Assembly (NCBI RefSeq): GCF_900496995.4
Contig: NW_024470410.1
Coordinates: 1-64,000, forward strand
Reading direction: 5' to 3'
Origin: Aquila chrysaetos chrysaetos
Lineage: Eukaryota; Chordata; Aves; Accipitriformes; Accipitridae
DNA: 64,000 nucleotides
Shown here: piece by piece, positions 11,836 through 22,930 of the stretch
Numbering within the stretch: the first letter of the stretch is position 1
Layout: every line of letters starts with the position of its first letter
Translations under genes and position numbers: made by a program
The notes under the pieces: model-generated
What the model saw: only the letters and a program-made list of their open reading frames with translations
Told to the model about the DNA's origin: nothing
Databases searched by the model: none

Positions 11836-14738
11836 ATGAGCGACAACGATGACATCGAGGTGGAGAGCGACGTGAGTCGGTCCCCGTTACCGGGACACCC
11901 CCCACACACCCCCCCACACCTCCCAACGACGCTCCCCCTCCCCCGGTACCCGTCGGGGAAGGGGTAGCTGTGGCGGGGAGCCGGGGGGGGGGGGGTAACG
12001 TTTGGTTTTTCTCTTCCCTTCCATCACGGCCCCGTTTCCCGGTGTCCCCCCCCACACACACCTCCTTCCTTTTCCTCTTCCTCTTCCTCCTCCTCCCCGC
12101 CGGTCCGGTCCCCTCAGGAGGAGCAGCCGAGGTTTCAGTCCGCGGTACGTCCCTGCCGCCCCCCCGGTACCGGGAGCACGTGGGGGCGAGGGGGGCAGGG
12201 AAGGGGGGGGGGGGGAGACTTGTGGGGTTGTGTCACTTGAGGGGGATGTGTGTTTTTTGGGGGTGTCCTGTGGGGCTGGGGCGTGGGGAGGGGACGTTTG
12301 TGGGGCTGGGGCTCTGGGGGGGGGGGGGAACTGGGGGGCTAGCGCTTTTGGGGGGAGAACGGGGGGGCTGGGGTTCTTTTGGGGGGGGACCTGTGGGGCT
12401 TGGGTCTCTTGGCGGGGGGGAAATGTGGGGGGCTGGGGCTTGGGAGAGGGACGCAGGTGTGGGGCTGTGTATTTTAAGGGGGGGGGGGGAACACCTTGGC
12501 GGGGGGCATGGAGTCAGAGGTTTTGGGGGACGACGACATGTGGGGCTTATGTCTCTTGGGGGAGGCGTTTGGGGGGGCTGGGGGATGTGGGGTGGTGGGT
12601 TTGGGGTGTAACATATGAGGCTTGGGTCTCTCGAGGGGCGTGTGTTTGGGGGGGGGATCTGTGGAGCTGGGGCTCTTCGGGGGAGGGGGAGTGTGGGGCT
12701 GGGGCTTTTGGGGGGGAAGTGGGGGTGTCTCTTTTGGGGGGGCGTTATGTGTGGGGCTGCATCTCTTGGGGGAGGAGATGTGGGGGTCGTGTCTTTTGGG
12801 GGCATCTGGAGCTGTCTGTCTGGGGAGGCTGTCTCGGGGGGGGGGCGCCATCTGGGCCCGAATTTTGGGGGTGTATGACACTGGGGGTTGTGCTTTTGGG
12901 GGGGACGTGTGGGGTTGTGTCTCTTGGCAGAGAACAGATAGAAGGGCCTGCATCTGGTTGGTTTTTTTTTTGGGGGGGGGGCACATCTCAGGGGGTGCAG
13001 GACAGAGTCGCGAGGTGCTCCTGGCCCTTGGGGCTGTGCTGTCCCCCACTCCGCTCCCCAGCTCTCTGTCGTCCCCCCCCCCGCCCCCCCCCCCCCCCCC
13101 CCGGTGGGTGCTCAGGGCTGCCCCGGCAGCAGGAAGCTGCCCACGGGTTCCGACGGGCCGGGGAGGGGGGAAACCGAAAGCAACGGGAGCCACCTCCTCC
13201 CACGCCCTCGCCCTGCCGCCGCGGTGGAGCCGGAGGTGTCGCGGCCGCCATGCCGCCCGGCCGAGGAGGGCTCGGGGGTTCGGCCGAGCTCCCGCACCGG
13301 CTCCGGGCACCTCATCCGGAGCTGCCAGCGTGGGATTTTTTTTTGGGTGAAGGTCGGCAGCCCGGCTTCTCCTGCCCTGGCCTCTCCACCAGGCGAAGCG
13401 GGGCGGCTGCCGAAACGCTAACGAGGCTTTTCACGTAGACTTCTGGGACCCGGTGGGCTGTCCTGCAGCACCCATGGGAGAGGGGAGCAGGTCGCGGTTT
13501 CCCCCGTGGTGCCATCCCCTCAGGCTCCCCTCTCCTTTCCCCCTCAGGCCGACAAACGGGCTCATCACAACGCGCTGGAGCGCAAGCGCAGGGACCACAT
13601 CAAGGACAGCTTCCACAGCCTGCGGGACTCCGTCCCCTCCCTCCAAGGAGAGAAGGTGAGTTTATGGAGCGTGGCGGGAGCCCGGCCACGCGCCCACCCC
13701 GGGGTCCCGGCCCACGGCACCGAGGCTGGACAGGGATTTCCACAGCACCGACGAGAAGCCACGTCAGCGGGGCTGAGCCGTGGTTCCTTGCCCGCGGGGC
13801 CTGCCGAGCGGCATTCCTGGGGGCAGGTCGTGCACCCCGGCCTCCGGCACCACCTGGTTTTTTGGGAAGGCGGAGGGGGCGAATCCACCTCGGGCGGCTG
13901 GATCTTCCAGGCTCGGCCACGGGGCAGCTCTGCCCGTTGGGGATAGCGGTGCTTTGCTTGGCGGCGGTGGGGCTGTCGGCACCCTTGTGCGCGGTGGTGG
14001 CTTCTCGTTTCGGGACGCTGCAGCGGGGGATGTTTTGGCTGGGGCCGGTGCTCTCGGTCCAAGCCCAGCACCGTCAGCGGGGTCCAGAAATGAGCCCTCC
14101 CGGTGCCAGCGGGGCTCTGCCCTGCCACGGGGGTCCCCGGTTGGGTCCCTGGAGGAGACGAGAGTTGGGCTTTGGTTTGCCCGGTGACATCAGCACAGCA
14201 GAGCAACGGCAAAATCCTTTCTGCTGCGCTGCGGGTGGGACGGGGCAGACGAAACCCCGCCAGTTCTGCCCCCCTACACCCGGGCTAGGTCTTTATCTTG
14301 CCTCTGTCTTTTCCCACTATTGCAACAGGCATCCCGGGCCCAAATCCTGGACAAAGCCACAGAGTACATCCAGTACATGCGCCGGAAAAACCACACGCAC
14401 CAGCAGGACATCGATGACCTCAAGCGGCAGAACGCTCTCCTGGAGCAGCAAGGTGAGGGGGTCCCGGGGGAGCCGGGCTCGGGGAGGGGGGTGACACGCG
14501 TGCCGGAGCCCCCGGGGTGGGGGGGGTGACACGGTGGCCCTGCCTTGCAGTGCGTGCGCTGGAGAAGGCCCGGTCGAGCGCCCAGCTGCAGGCTAACTAC
14601 CCCTCGACGGACAACAGCCTCTACACCAACCCCAAGGGCAGCACCATCTCCGCCTTCGACGGCGGCTCCGACTCCAGCTCCGATTCGGAGCCCGACGAGC
14701 CTCAGAGCAGGAAGAAGCTGCGCATGGAGGCCAGTTAG
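11836..14738 (+). CDS. MAX: MAX, bHLH-leucine-zipper partner of MYC and MXD proteins
   Basis: Nuclear factor that homodimerises or pairs with MYC, MXD, MNT or MGA on E-boxes. Five coding exons: 11836-11871, 12118-12144, 13548-13655, 14329-14452, 14551-14738, giving 160 residues as in human. The 27-nt second exon encodes EEQPRFQSA, the insert that separates the long and short MAX isoforms in mammals, so alternative skipping is expected. The basic region [14 protein letters not shown] carries the His-Glu-Arg DNA-contact triad. The loop, helix 2 and zipper follow ([18 protein letters not shown], then [13 protein letters not shown]), and the tail ends RKKLRMEAS. Start and stop match the conserved family exactly. 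MAX is convergent with FNTB. Confidence 0.98.
12220..12960. repeat. G-rich minisatellite in MAX intron 2
   Basis: Many imperfect copies of units such as GGGGACGTGTGGGGTTGTG and TCTTTTGGGGGG on the coding strand, with G runs of 5-10 throughout. The intron separates the 27-nt alternative exon from the bHLH exon. It is rich in potential quadruplex-forming runs. Confidence 0.8.
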
Positions 14739-15538
14739 GCCCCCCCGCGGCCCCCCGCCCGCCCGCCGGCTGCGTAAGGACTCTCTCCCTTCTCTCGTAG
14801 AGGCTCTCGGACTGCAGCTTCCCAGCCCTCCCCGGCCCTTTTCCCTGCTCTAACCGCAACGGCCCCGGGAGGAGCCGGCCGGGCAGGGCCTCGCAGCGCC
14901 CGCCCGACAGACTTGGGGGGGGGATGCGGGGGCCGCGAGGAGACGTCCCCGTCGCCCTCCCACAACTAGCGAGCCCCTCTCCCCTCTGATTTTATATGAG
15001 CATTTCTATTTATACCCGGGGACCACGGCAGTCCTGAGCTGAAGGGTGAGGCTGTGCAGGTGCCGGGCAGCACCCCCCCCCCGCCTCCCCGTGCCCCCCC
15101 AAAAGGCCAGGCCCCGCAGGGAGCTGCGCCTGCCCCCCCCCCCCCCCCCCCCCGGCAAGCGCTGGGGGTCTCGCTATTTATTTTCTGCGTGTGCAATTCC
15201 ACCTGCCCCCAGCGCCTGCGAGAGCCGGGGGGGGCAGCGCCCGCACCCCTCCCTCCACGGGCTGCAGAGCCGGTGGGGGGGGGGCCAGGCTGGGTGGTCT
15301 GCGTGTGCATCCTGCCCCCCTCTTCCTTCCCTCCCTTGCCCCCCCAAAATGCCTCCCCCGGCCCCGTCCCACCTCCGTGGCATTTTCTGAACTCTAGTGT
15401 CCCGTCCCTGCCCCGTAGGTGACCCCGTCCCCTGTCCCCGTTTCGATGCCATTCATTCCATGGATCTAAGGTATGTTGTACATACTGCCCAGAGTTGTCT
15501 TGCAAGTTAAGGCTTCCCTTTACTATAAGACTATAAAT

Positions 15539-15544
15539 AATAAA
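15539..15544 (+). terminator. Poly(A) signal of MAX
   Basis: AATAAA followed at once by an A run, 0.8 kb after the MAX stop. The 3' UTR contains long C runs near 15070-15152. Confidence 0.75.
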
Positions 15545-15754
15545 AAAAAAAAAAACTTATTTTATCCTTCCCCGTGGTAGCCGCGTGTTTTTGGGGCGGG
15601 AGGGCACCAGGGCAGCTCCCGGCGCGGGCTGGAAACAGCCGGAGCTCGGTGTCACCTCCTGCCCCGCGTCCCCAGGGTCACCATCGGTGGGCACGGAGGC
15701 GGTGGCAGCTCCGTGCCCTCCCCGCGCACAGGAGACGGCAGGTGTCGGTTCTGG

Positions 15755-15760
15755 TTTATT
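15755..15760 (-). terminator. Poly(A) signal of FNTB
   Basis: TTTATT on the plus strand is AATAAA on the minus strand, about 240 bp past the FNTB stop. MAX and FNTB transcripts therefore end about 0.2 kb apart without overlapping. Confidence 0.65.
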
Positions 15761-15996
15761 GATGCCAAAAGCTCTGCCGCGTCCCGTGTCCCCCTCGGCC
15801 AGCTTGGCTCCTGCCGGGAGGGCAGCCGGATGCCCGGCCCGGTGGCAGCGGGACCTGACGGCCACGGGGCAGGCCGGTTTTTGGTATTGCTAGCACCCTG
15901 AGGACCTCGCTCTGCCCGTCCGCGCCGAGATGCCGCGGCAGCTCCCCACCGGCCCCGGGCAGGGCTGCTCCGCACAGTCCGGGGGCAGCGGGGCCC

Positions 15997-18900
15997 CTAG
16001 TTGGCAGCAGCCGCCGGCTCCAGGCTGGGCACAGGCTGCTGCAAGAAGTGCATCACCGCTCTCGCCACCTTTTCGGGGGTGATGTTGTAGACGGGGTGCG
16101 TGGCCTGCTGCAAGAGAGAGAGAGAGAGGAGGTTATTGCTTTTTCTGGCGTTGCGGAGGACAGGCAGAGGCCAGGCGGCTCACGGCGATGCCCGGCAACC
16201 TACCAGGCGGTTCTCGGGGCCGCCCAGGACCACTTCGTGGTGGAGGTCGCCGCTGCCGAAGTGCTGGGCGATGGCCAGCCCGCTCAGGCAGTAGCAGGTG
16301 TGGTAGAAATCTCGGGACCTGGCGGGGGGGATATTGGGGTGCTGAGCAGGGGGCTGGGGCACCAGGCGGCCCCCGCCCCGAGCTGGTACTCACTTGCCCG
16401 GCTTATCGAGCAGCCCCCCGGCCGGGCACTGGCAGCACAGGAGGATGTATTCCTGCAACGCCAACTGGTGAAACATCCAGCGTTCCATGCTGAGCGCCGT
16501 GTCGCCTGGAGGGGGAAGCCGGTGAAATGCCTGGTGCGGGGGGGTCCCAGAGAGGTAGCAAAACCCCCCTCCAGAGCCTTCCTGCACATCCCAGGGAACC
16601 ACCAAGGCTTTGGCCCAGCAGACAGTCGAGCCTCGCTGCCAAAAAGCCCGCGGGGAAGCACGAGTTGCCCGCCCCCGAGAACAGGGACGTGAGGACGCCC
16701 GAGTTACTCTGCACTTCGTTCCCTCGTGAAAACACCTTCCTCCCTTCCCGGAGTTGCCGTTTTGGGGGCAGAGGAAGCCAGGGGACCCCCCCCCCACCGC
16801 CACCCACAGCTGACTCACCCCTGGCGTGCAGAGCACGGTGGAGCAGGGGCAGGAGGCCGGCTTGCCAGAAGGAGTAGCAGCCGTCCACCAGCTTGTTGCA
16901 GCGGCCCTGGAAGCCGCCCTCGAAGCACATCTGCCGGCTGGTCACCCAGCGCTGCGGGGGACGGACAGGAGCGGGGGCCAGCGTGAGGACGGGGACCTCC
17001 CCGGCACCGCCAACCTGCCGTGACCCGTCCCGGCTAAGCGCCGAGGGGCCGCGGGCACGGTGCCGCTCACCAGCAAGCTCCGGAGGTTCAGCAGATGTTC
17101 CTTCTTGAGGATGACCAAAGCCGCCATGCCGCAGAAGGTGTACCCGCCGTGGGCCTCCATGCCCGGCACCCCGCCGATGCCGCCCTCCCAATTCTGGCAC
17201 CTGCGCGCGGGCGGCGGGGTCAGGACGTCGCCGTCCCCTGTCCCCCACCCGTCCCCCGCGTACGCCGGGCTCTCACCTCGCTATCCACTCGGCCGTCCCG
17301 GCAAAGAGCGCCGGGGTGAGGATGTTGGTCAGCGAGGCCACGGAGGCGGCACAGTAGGCGCTCCTGGGGGAGACGGGCACTCAGGGCCGTGGCACCGGCA
17401 CCCAGCCGGCTGGAAGCACGGCAGAGCCGTTTCCCCCCCCCCCCGCCGGCTCCCCGGCCCGCGGCGCTCGCCCACCTGACGTCCACCTCTCCGCCGACGT
17501 GCATGAGGAAGGAGCCGTCGGGCTGCTTCAGCGAGTGCAGGTACTCCAGCAGCTTCTTCCTGCAAGAGCCAGCGAGCTGCGAGAAGCTGGGGGGGGACAC
17601 ACACGCACGCATCCTGCCTCCCCCCGGCCCCGCGCCAGCTGGCCGAGCCCCCCCCCACACACCTTCAAGGCGCCGGCCGTACCTGTCGATGACGCCGAAC
17701 GCCTCCTCTGTGCCGATGATGCAGAGCGCGTTGACGGCGGCGTAGGTGGGGGCGAGGTGGGGGTGCTGGCCGGGGCCCCCCCCAAAGCCACCCTGGGGGC
17801 TCTGGCAGCGGCTCAGGAACTGGCAGACACTATGGGGGGGGAGGGGGTGAGGAAAAGGGGGCTCAGCGCTCCCCAGCCTCACCACCAGCACCCGGTGGGT
17901 TGATATTTCCCATCCAGGCGAGGGAGACCCCTCCTCGCCCCTGCCCGCAGCAGGGGCTCCATGGCTGGCGGCGGGACAGGGGCCAGCCCAGCCCCGTTAA
18001 ACCCCCGGTTCCCCCCCCCCACGGAGATCAAAGCCAAGGGTTATCTCTCTCTCTCGCTCTCTCTCCCCTATCTCCGTCCGTCACGAGATGCTGGCTGGAA
18101 GAATAGGCGGCATTGACGGCCGCGGGGGAGAAACAAAGCGTTCCTTTGCTCCCGGGGACAGCGGGAGGTGGCACCTCCGGCATCACACGGGTGGCCCGCG
18201 GGGGGGGGGTCCCCAGGCTGCCGTTACCGTTGTTCCCCCCCCTCCGGCTCTCACCGGTGCCACTTACTCAGAGGCGACCGACTGGGGAATGGGCTCGTCC
18301 AGCAGCTCCAAGCTGTGCAGGATCCAGTAGCAGAGCCAGGGCCGGCTGGCGTCCAGACACTGCGGGGAGACCAGAGGGGACAGTCAGGGTGGCCGGGGAG
18401 CGGTGGGGGGCCTGGGGGTGCAGGCAGGAGCAGGCAGAGGTCTTGCAGGAGAGGGTACAGGCAGGAGACACCCCCCCCCCACCCCGAGCTGCTGCTGCTG
18501 CCCCAGAGCATCACCACAGGGACAAATGCGACCCAAGGGGACGTTAGGAACCTCTGCCCCGGGGCCGGCAGCGACGGAATCGGGGCCGGAATCGGGGCCG
18601 GCAAACGCCTGGTGACGACTCCGGCAGCGGCCCCGGGAGCAAAGGGTTTGCCCCAGCCGAAGGGCAGAGCAGAAAGCCGGCAACAGCGCCGGCATCGCGG
18701 GTACCTCGTAGGCTTCGGTCAGCTGCCGGAGGCCTCTCTTCAGGTAATGGAAGTGCTTCTCCCGGTGCAGGACAAATCTGGAAGACAGGCAGGGCAGGGC
18801 TCGGCAGGCAAAGCACCGGCAGCCAGGACGGCCCGGCTGAGACGGGGCTGGGGGGGACACGAGCCCCGAGCCGACACCATCGCGTTCAGGGCTCGCGGCC

Positions 18901-20759
18901 GGCAGAAGCACCAGGATCCCACCCCAAAGCCCGCAGGAGCGGCCAGTCCCTCGTGATGGGTCTCAGCAGCCACCAGAGTCACTGGTTTGGGGGGGGGCAG
19001 GGGGGAGGCTTTATTTATTTATTTATTGTTATCGAGAATTTCGGCAGCTGGCGGGAAGCAGCTGCCAGGGGAACTTACTGCGAGGCGTGATGGTTCGTCT
19101 TGCAGGCGTTGAAGATCTCCTGCACGATGTCTTCCACCTTGGTCTGCCGCCGGCCGCAGCGTGGAGGCGTGGCGGGGGGGGGAAACAAAGATCACGGCCA
19201 GTTCTGGAAAGCGGCTCTGCCATTCCCAAACATGGGGGGTGTCTCACCCCGAGCCCCCCTGGCTCCCAGCCCAGCCCAGGGAGGGCTCGTGCCCCATCCC
19301 AGGGTGTTTTTTCTGGCTCACGGCCGCTCCCCGTTACCGGCAGCACCGTCTCAACGCCTCCTACGGGGAAAACCAAAGCCACCAAAAGCCGCTCGAGGGT
19401 CCTGCCCGCCCGCAGGACGGCTTAGCAGGAGCTGCCGAGGAGCTTTGCGCCTGGGATTAGGCGAGGGCTTGGGCACCGTCCAGCGTTGCTTTTCAAACGC
19501 AGCAGTTTTAAGGATCAGAGTTTGGTTCGTCCCAGGACCCCCCCCCACGTAAAAACACCCCGGCCTCCCTCCCTCCTCCCGCTAACGCCAAGGCGGCATC
19601 GCCGGCTAACCGGTGACTTGTGACACCGTCCCGTTTTAAACTTGAGCTCAACACGCAGCACCCCGGCACCGCAGCTGGTGCCGTCCCAAGCCGGGGTAAT
19701 CCTCCTGGCCCCCCCAAAAAAATACCCTGGGCTTTGGCGGGGGTGTCTCAGCGGCCTTGGGGTGGGACACACCCCCCCCCCCCCATGGACTGAGAAACAC
19801 CGATGTCGCCTTTCACCCCGTCGGGGCCCGTCCTGGCACCCAGGGGAGCCACCGCCGGGGCTGGATCAGGCTCAGCCGGAGCGGGGAGGGGGGTCCGGCT
19901 GTCCCCCCGGACCCCTTCGCCCTCCCTGAGTTGGCTCTGGGGGACACGTGCGACAGCCCCCGGTGGGTGCCCCCCCCCCCGGGAGCTGCTGTGGCTGGTG
20001 GGTGGCAGCCACCTCCCCGGCCCCCCGAAACCCCGGGTGCCCGGGCTGCTGCGACAGGCGGGTGTGAGGCCAGCAGCTGCGTGGGGAGGAACCGGGGCAG
20101 GGATCACCCAGCCCCACGGCAGCCCGGCACCCTCGGGGCCAGCCCCACTGCACCCCACACCCCAGCCCCACGGCAGCCTGGCACCCTCGGGGCCAGCCCC
20201 ATGGCACCCCAGCCCCGTGGCACCCCGCAGCCCAGCCCCACGGCAGCCTGGCACCCTCGGGGCCAGCCCCATGGCAGCCTCAGAGCCAGCCCCATGGCAG
20301 CCTGGCACCCCACAGTCCAGCCCCACAGCAGCCTGGCACCCTCGGAGCCGGCCCCACGGCCCCCCAGCCCCGTGGCACCCCACAGCCCAGCCCCACAGCA
20401 CCCCGGCCCCACGGCAGCCTGGCACCCTCAGAGCCACCCCCATGGCACCCCAGCCCCATGGCACCCCACACCCCAGCCCCACGGCAGCCTGGGACCCTCG
20501 GAGCCGGCCCCACGGCCCCCCAGCCCCGTGGCACCCCACAGCCCAGCCCCACGGCCCCCCGGCAGCCTGGGACCCTCGGAGCCGGCCCCCCGGCCCCGTG
20601 GCCCGCCACAGCCCGGCCCCCCGGCCGCCTGTCACCCCCGGAGCCGGCCCCCCCCCCCCCGACCTGCTCGCCGGAGGTGGCGGTCCGCAGCCCGTCGTCC
20701 CGCAGCCGCCGCCGCCCGCCGGGGGGCGGGGGGGGGGTGGGGGGGGAGGCTCCCGCCAT
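15997..20759 (-). CDS. FNTB: Protein farnesyltransferase subunit beta
   Basis: Catalytic subunit that, with FNTA, attaches farnesyl to CaaX cysteines of RAS, lamins and others. Twelve coding exons (minus): 20664-20759, 19079-19143, 18705-18777, 18268-18359, 17683-17829, 17476-17559, 17277-17363, 17071-17200, 16819-16951, 16394-16505, 16204-16318, 15997-16107. They total 414 residues; human has 437. The alpha-alpha barrel repeats are visible (GGFGGGPGQ, DGSFLMHVGGEVDVR, GGIGGVPGMEAHGGYTFCG, GGFQGRCNKLVDGCYSFWQ). The zinc ligands are present: Asp and Cys in VDGCYSFWQ and His in DFYHTCYC. The start ATG at 20759 opens a Pro/Arg-rich N-terminus that differs from human, but the exon rejoins the family with RLRDDGLRTATSGEQ. 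The first donor is GTCGGG, an unusual +3 base. Confidence 0.96.
20090..20640. repeat. Minisatellite in FNTB intron 1
   Basis: Imperfect copies of blocks such as CCCACGGCAGCCTGGCACCC and TCGGGGCCAGCCCCATGGCA, in higher-order units of about 50-60 bp, ending next to the FNTB first-exon donor. Stop codons are rare in it, which produces long artefactual frames. Confidence 0.8.
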
Positions 20760-21034
20760 GCTGCGGGCGGCTCGCGCCGGCGGGGGCAGCGGGACGACGG
20801 CGGCCGGGCGGGGACAGACGGCCACGCCTCCCCGCCCCGCCCCGCCCCGCCTCGCCCCGCCCCCTTCGCCACCGCCCCCCCTTCGCCGCCCGGCCCCGCG
20901 CGCGCATGCGCGGCGGGACGGGACGGGCGGGAAGGGCGCTGCGTCACGGCGTCGCCGCGCCGTGACGTCATGGCGGCGGGGGGGTGTTGGTGGGGGGGGC
21001 TACCTGGCTGGGACCCGGCGTCGGCGGCGCGGCG

Positions 21035-21480
21035 CTGCCCTGCCTTATTGCGTCACTGCAGCGCTGCGTTGCGTCACCGCGCTGCAGCGCTGCGCCGTTG
21101 CGCTGCCGGGCTGTATCGCGTCATCGCGCTGCAGCGCTGCGTCATCGCGCTGGAGCACTGTGTTGCATCATCGTGCTACGGCGCTGCGTCATCGTGCCGG
21201 AGCGCTGTGTCGCATCACTGCGCTGCAGCGCTGCATCATCACGCGGGAGCGCTGTGTTGCATCATCACGCTACAGCGCTGCATCATCGTGCCGGAGCGCT
21301 GTGTCGCATCACCGCGCTACAGCGCTGCGTCATCGTGCCGGAGCGCTGCATCATCACGCGGGAGCGCTGTGTTGCATCATCACGCTACAGTGCTGCATCA
21401 TCATACCGGAGCGCTGCATCGCTGCGCTGACGCCCTGCGTTGTGTTGTCACGCTACGGCCCTGCGTCGTCCCCTCCACGC
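21035..21480. repeat. Minisatellite 1 of the FNTB-RAB15 spacer, rich in GCGTCATC words
   Basis: Units of about 30 bp (GGAGCGCTGTGTTGCATCAT; CGCTGCAGCGCTGCGTCATC), many copies. Each carries a TGCGTCA or TGCATCA word resembling a CRE/ATF half site, so about a dozen such words sit between two divergent promoters. Confidence 0.8.
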
Positions 21481-21689
21481 CGCGTGGTGCCGTGCCAGCG
21501 TGCCGCGGCGCAGCCTCGCGCCAGGGCGTCACTGCATGGCGGCGCGCGGGCGCTGCGGCGCTGCGCCAGTGCCGCCTCGCTGCTGCATCGCCACGCGGCG
21601 TCTTCGCCACGACGCTGCCCCGTGCGCTGCTCTGCCGTGCTGTGCCGCCGCGGCCTGCCCCACTGCAGCCTCCTCGGCCGCGTGCTGCA

Positions 21690-22035
21690 CCCCAGCGCCC
21701 AAAACTGCACCCCAGCACTGCACCCCAGCACCCCAGCACCCAGCACCGCACCCCAGTGCTCAGCATTGCGCCCCAGGACCCAAAACTGCACCCCAGCACT
21801 GCACCACTGCACCCCAGCACTGCACCCCAGGACCCAAAACTGCACCCCAGCACTGCACCATTGCACCCCAGCACTGCACCCCAGGACCCAAAACTGCACC
21901 CCAGCACTGCACCACTGCACCCCAGCGCCCAGCACCGCACCCCAGCGCTCAGCATTGCACCCCAGGACCCAAAACTGCACCCCAGCACTGCACCACTGCA
22001 CCCCAGCGCCCAGCACCGCACCCCAGCACCCACTG
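21690..22035. repeat. Minisatellite 2 of the FNTB-RAB15 spacer
   Basis: Tandem copies built from ACTGCACCCCAGCACTGCAC and CCCAGGACCCAAAACTGCAC, near-identical over several higher-order repeats. Confidence 0.85.
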
Positions 22036-22414
22036 CCCTGCCTCGGGTCCCTCAGCCCCGGGACCCCCCGGTGTCCCCTGGTGCACCCCTGGGTGCCCCC
22101 CCCCGGCCCCCCCGTGGTGCTCCCCGGTTGCAGCTCCCCGTGTCACCCCGATGTCCCCTGCCGCACCCCCCGGCCGTTCCCCCTCGTGTCCCCCGCTCTC
22201 TCCTTGGGGGGGGTCCCTGGTGCCTCCCCGGACGTCCCCTCCCCATGTTCCCCAGTGCACCCCCCGTGTCCCCCCCCGGTGCCGCAGTACATCCCCCCGG
22301 TGTCCCCACCTGTGTCCCCTGCCGTCCCCCTCCCCGCCGGTGCATCCCCTGTGCCCCCCCCCCCCCGCCCCCTTTCCCCGGTGCATCCCCCGGTGCATCC
22401 CCGGAGCATCCCCC

Positions 22415-22790
22415 GTGTCCCCCTCCCGGTGCTCCGGAGCATCCCCCGGTGCATCCCCGGTGCTCCCTCCCCCGTGTCCGTGCCCCCTCCCCCGGAGCAT
22501 CCCCCGTGTCCCCCTCCCGGTGCTCCGGAGCATCCCCCGGTGCATCCCCGGTGCTCCCTCCCCCGTTGTCCGTGCCCCCTCCCCCGGAGCATCCCCCGTG
22601 TCCCCCTCCCGGTGCTCCGGAGCATCCCCCGGTGCATCCCCGGTGCTCCCTCCCCCGTGTCCGTGCCCCCTCCCCCGGAGCATCCCCCGTGTCCCCCTCC
22701 CGGTGCTCCGGAGCATCCCCCGGTGCATCCCCGGTGCTCCCTCCCCCGTGTCCGTGCCCCCTCCCCCGGAGCATCCCCCGTGTCCCCCCC
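22415..22790. repeat. Minisatellite 3: four near-identical 91-bp units just upstream of RAB15
   Basis: The word GTGTCCCCCTCCCGG starts at 22415, 22506, 22598 and 22689, and a diverged form at 22780, giving a 91-bp period (92 once). The copies look almost identical, implying recent expansion or homogenisation. The array ends about 140 bp before the RAB15 start codon. Confidence 0.9.
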
Positions 22791-22930
22791 TCCCCACTCC
22801 CCACAGCATCCCTCCCTCCCTCCCTCCGCCCCGCCCCGGTGCCAGCCCGGCGGCGGCGGCGGCGGCGCAGCGCTCCCGCCCCCGGTAACGGCGGCAGCGG
22901 CGGCCCCGGCGCGGCCCGGCCCGGCCCGCC

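Noticed and set aside
20664-20825. A longer FNTB N-terminus starting at 20825
   Set aside because: That frame starts with GTG, not ATG. The first true in-frame ATG is at 20759.
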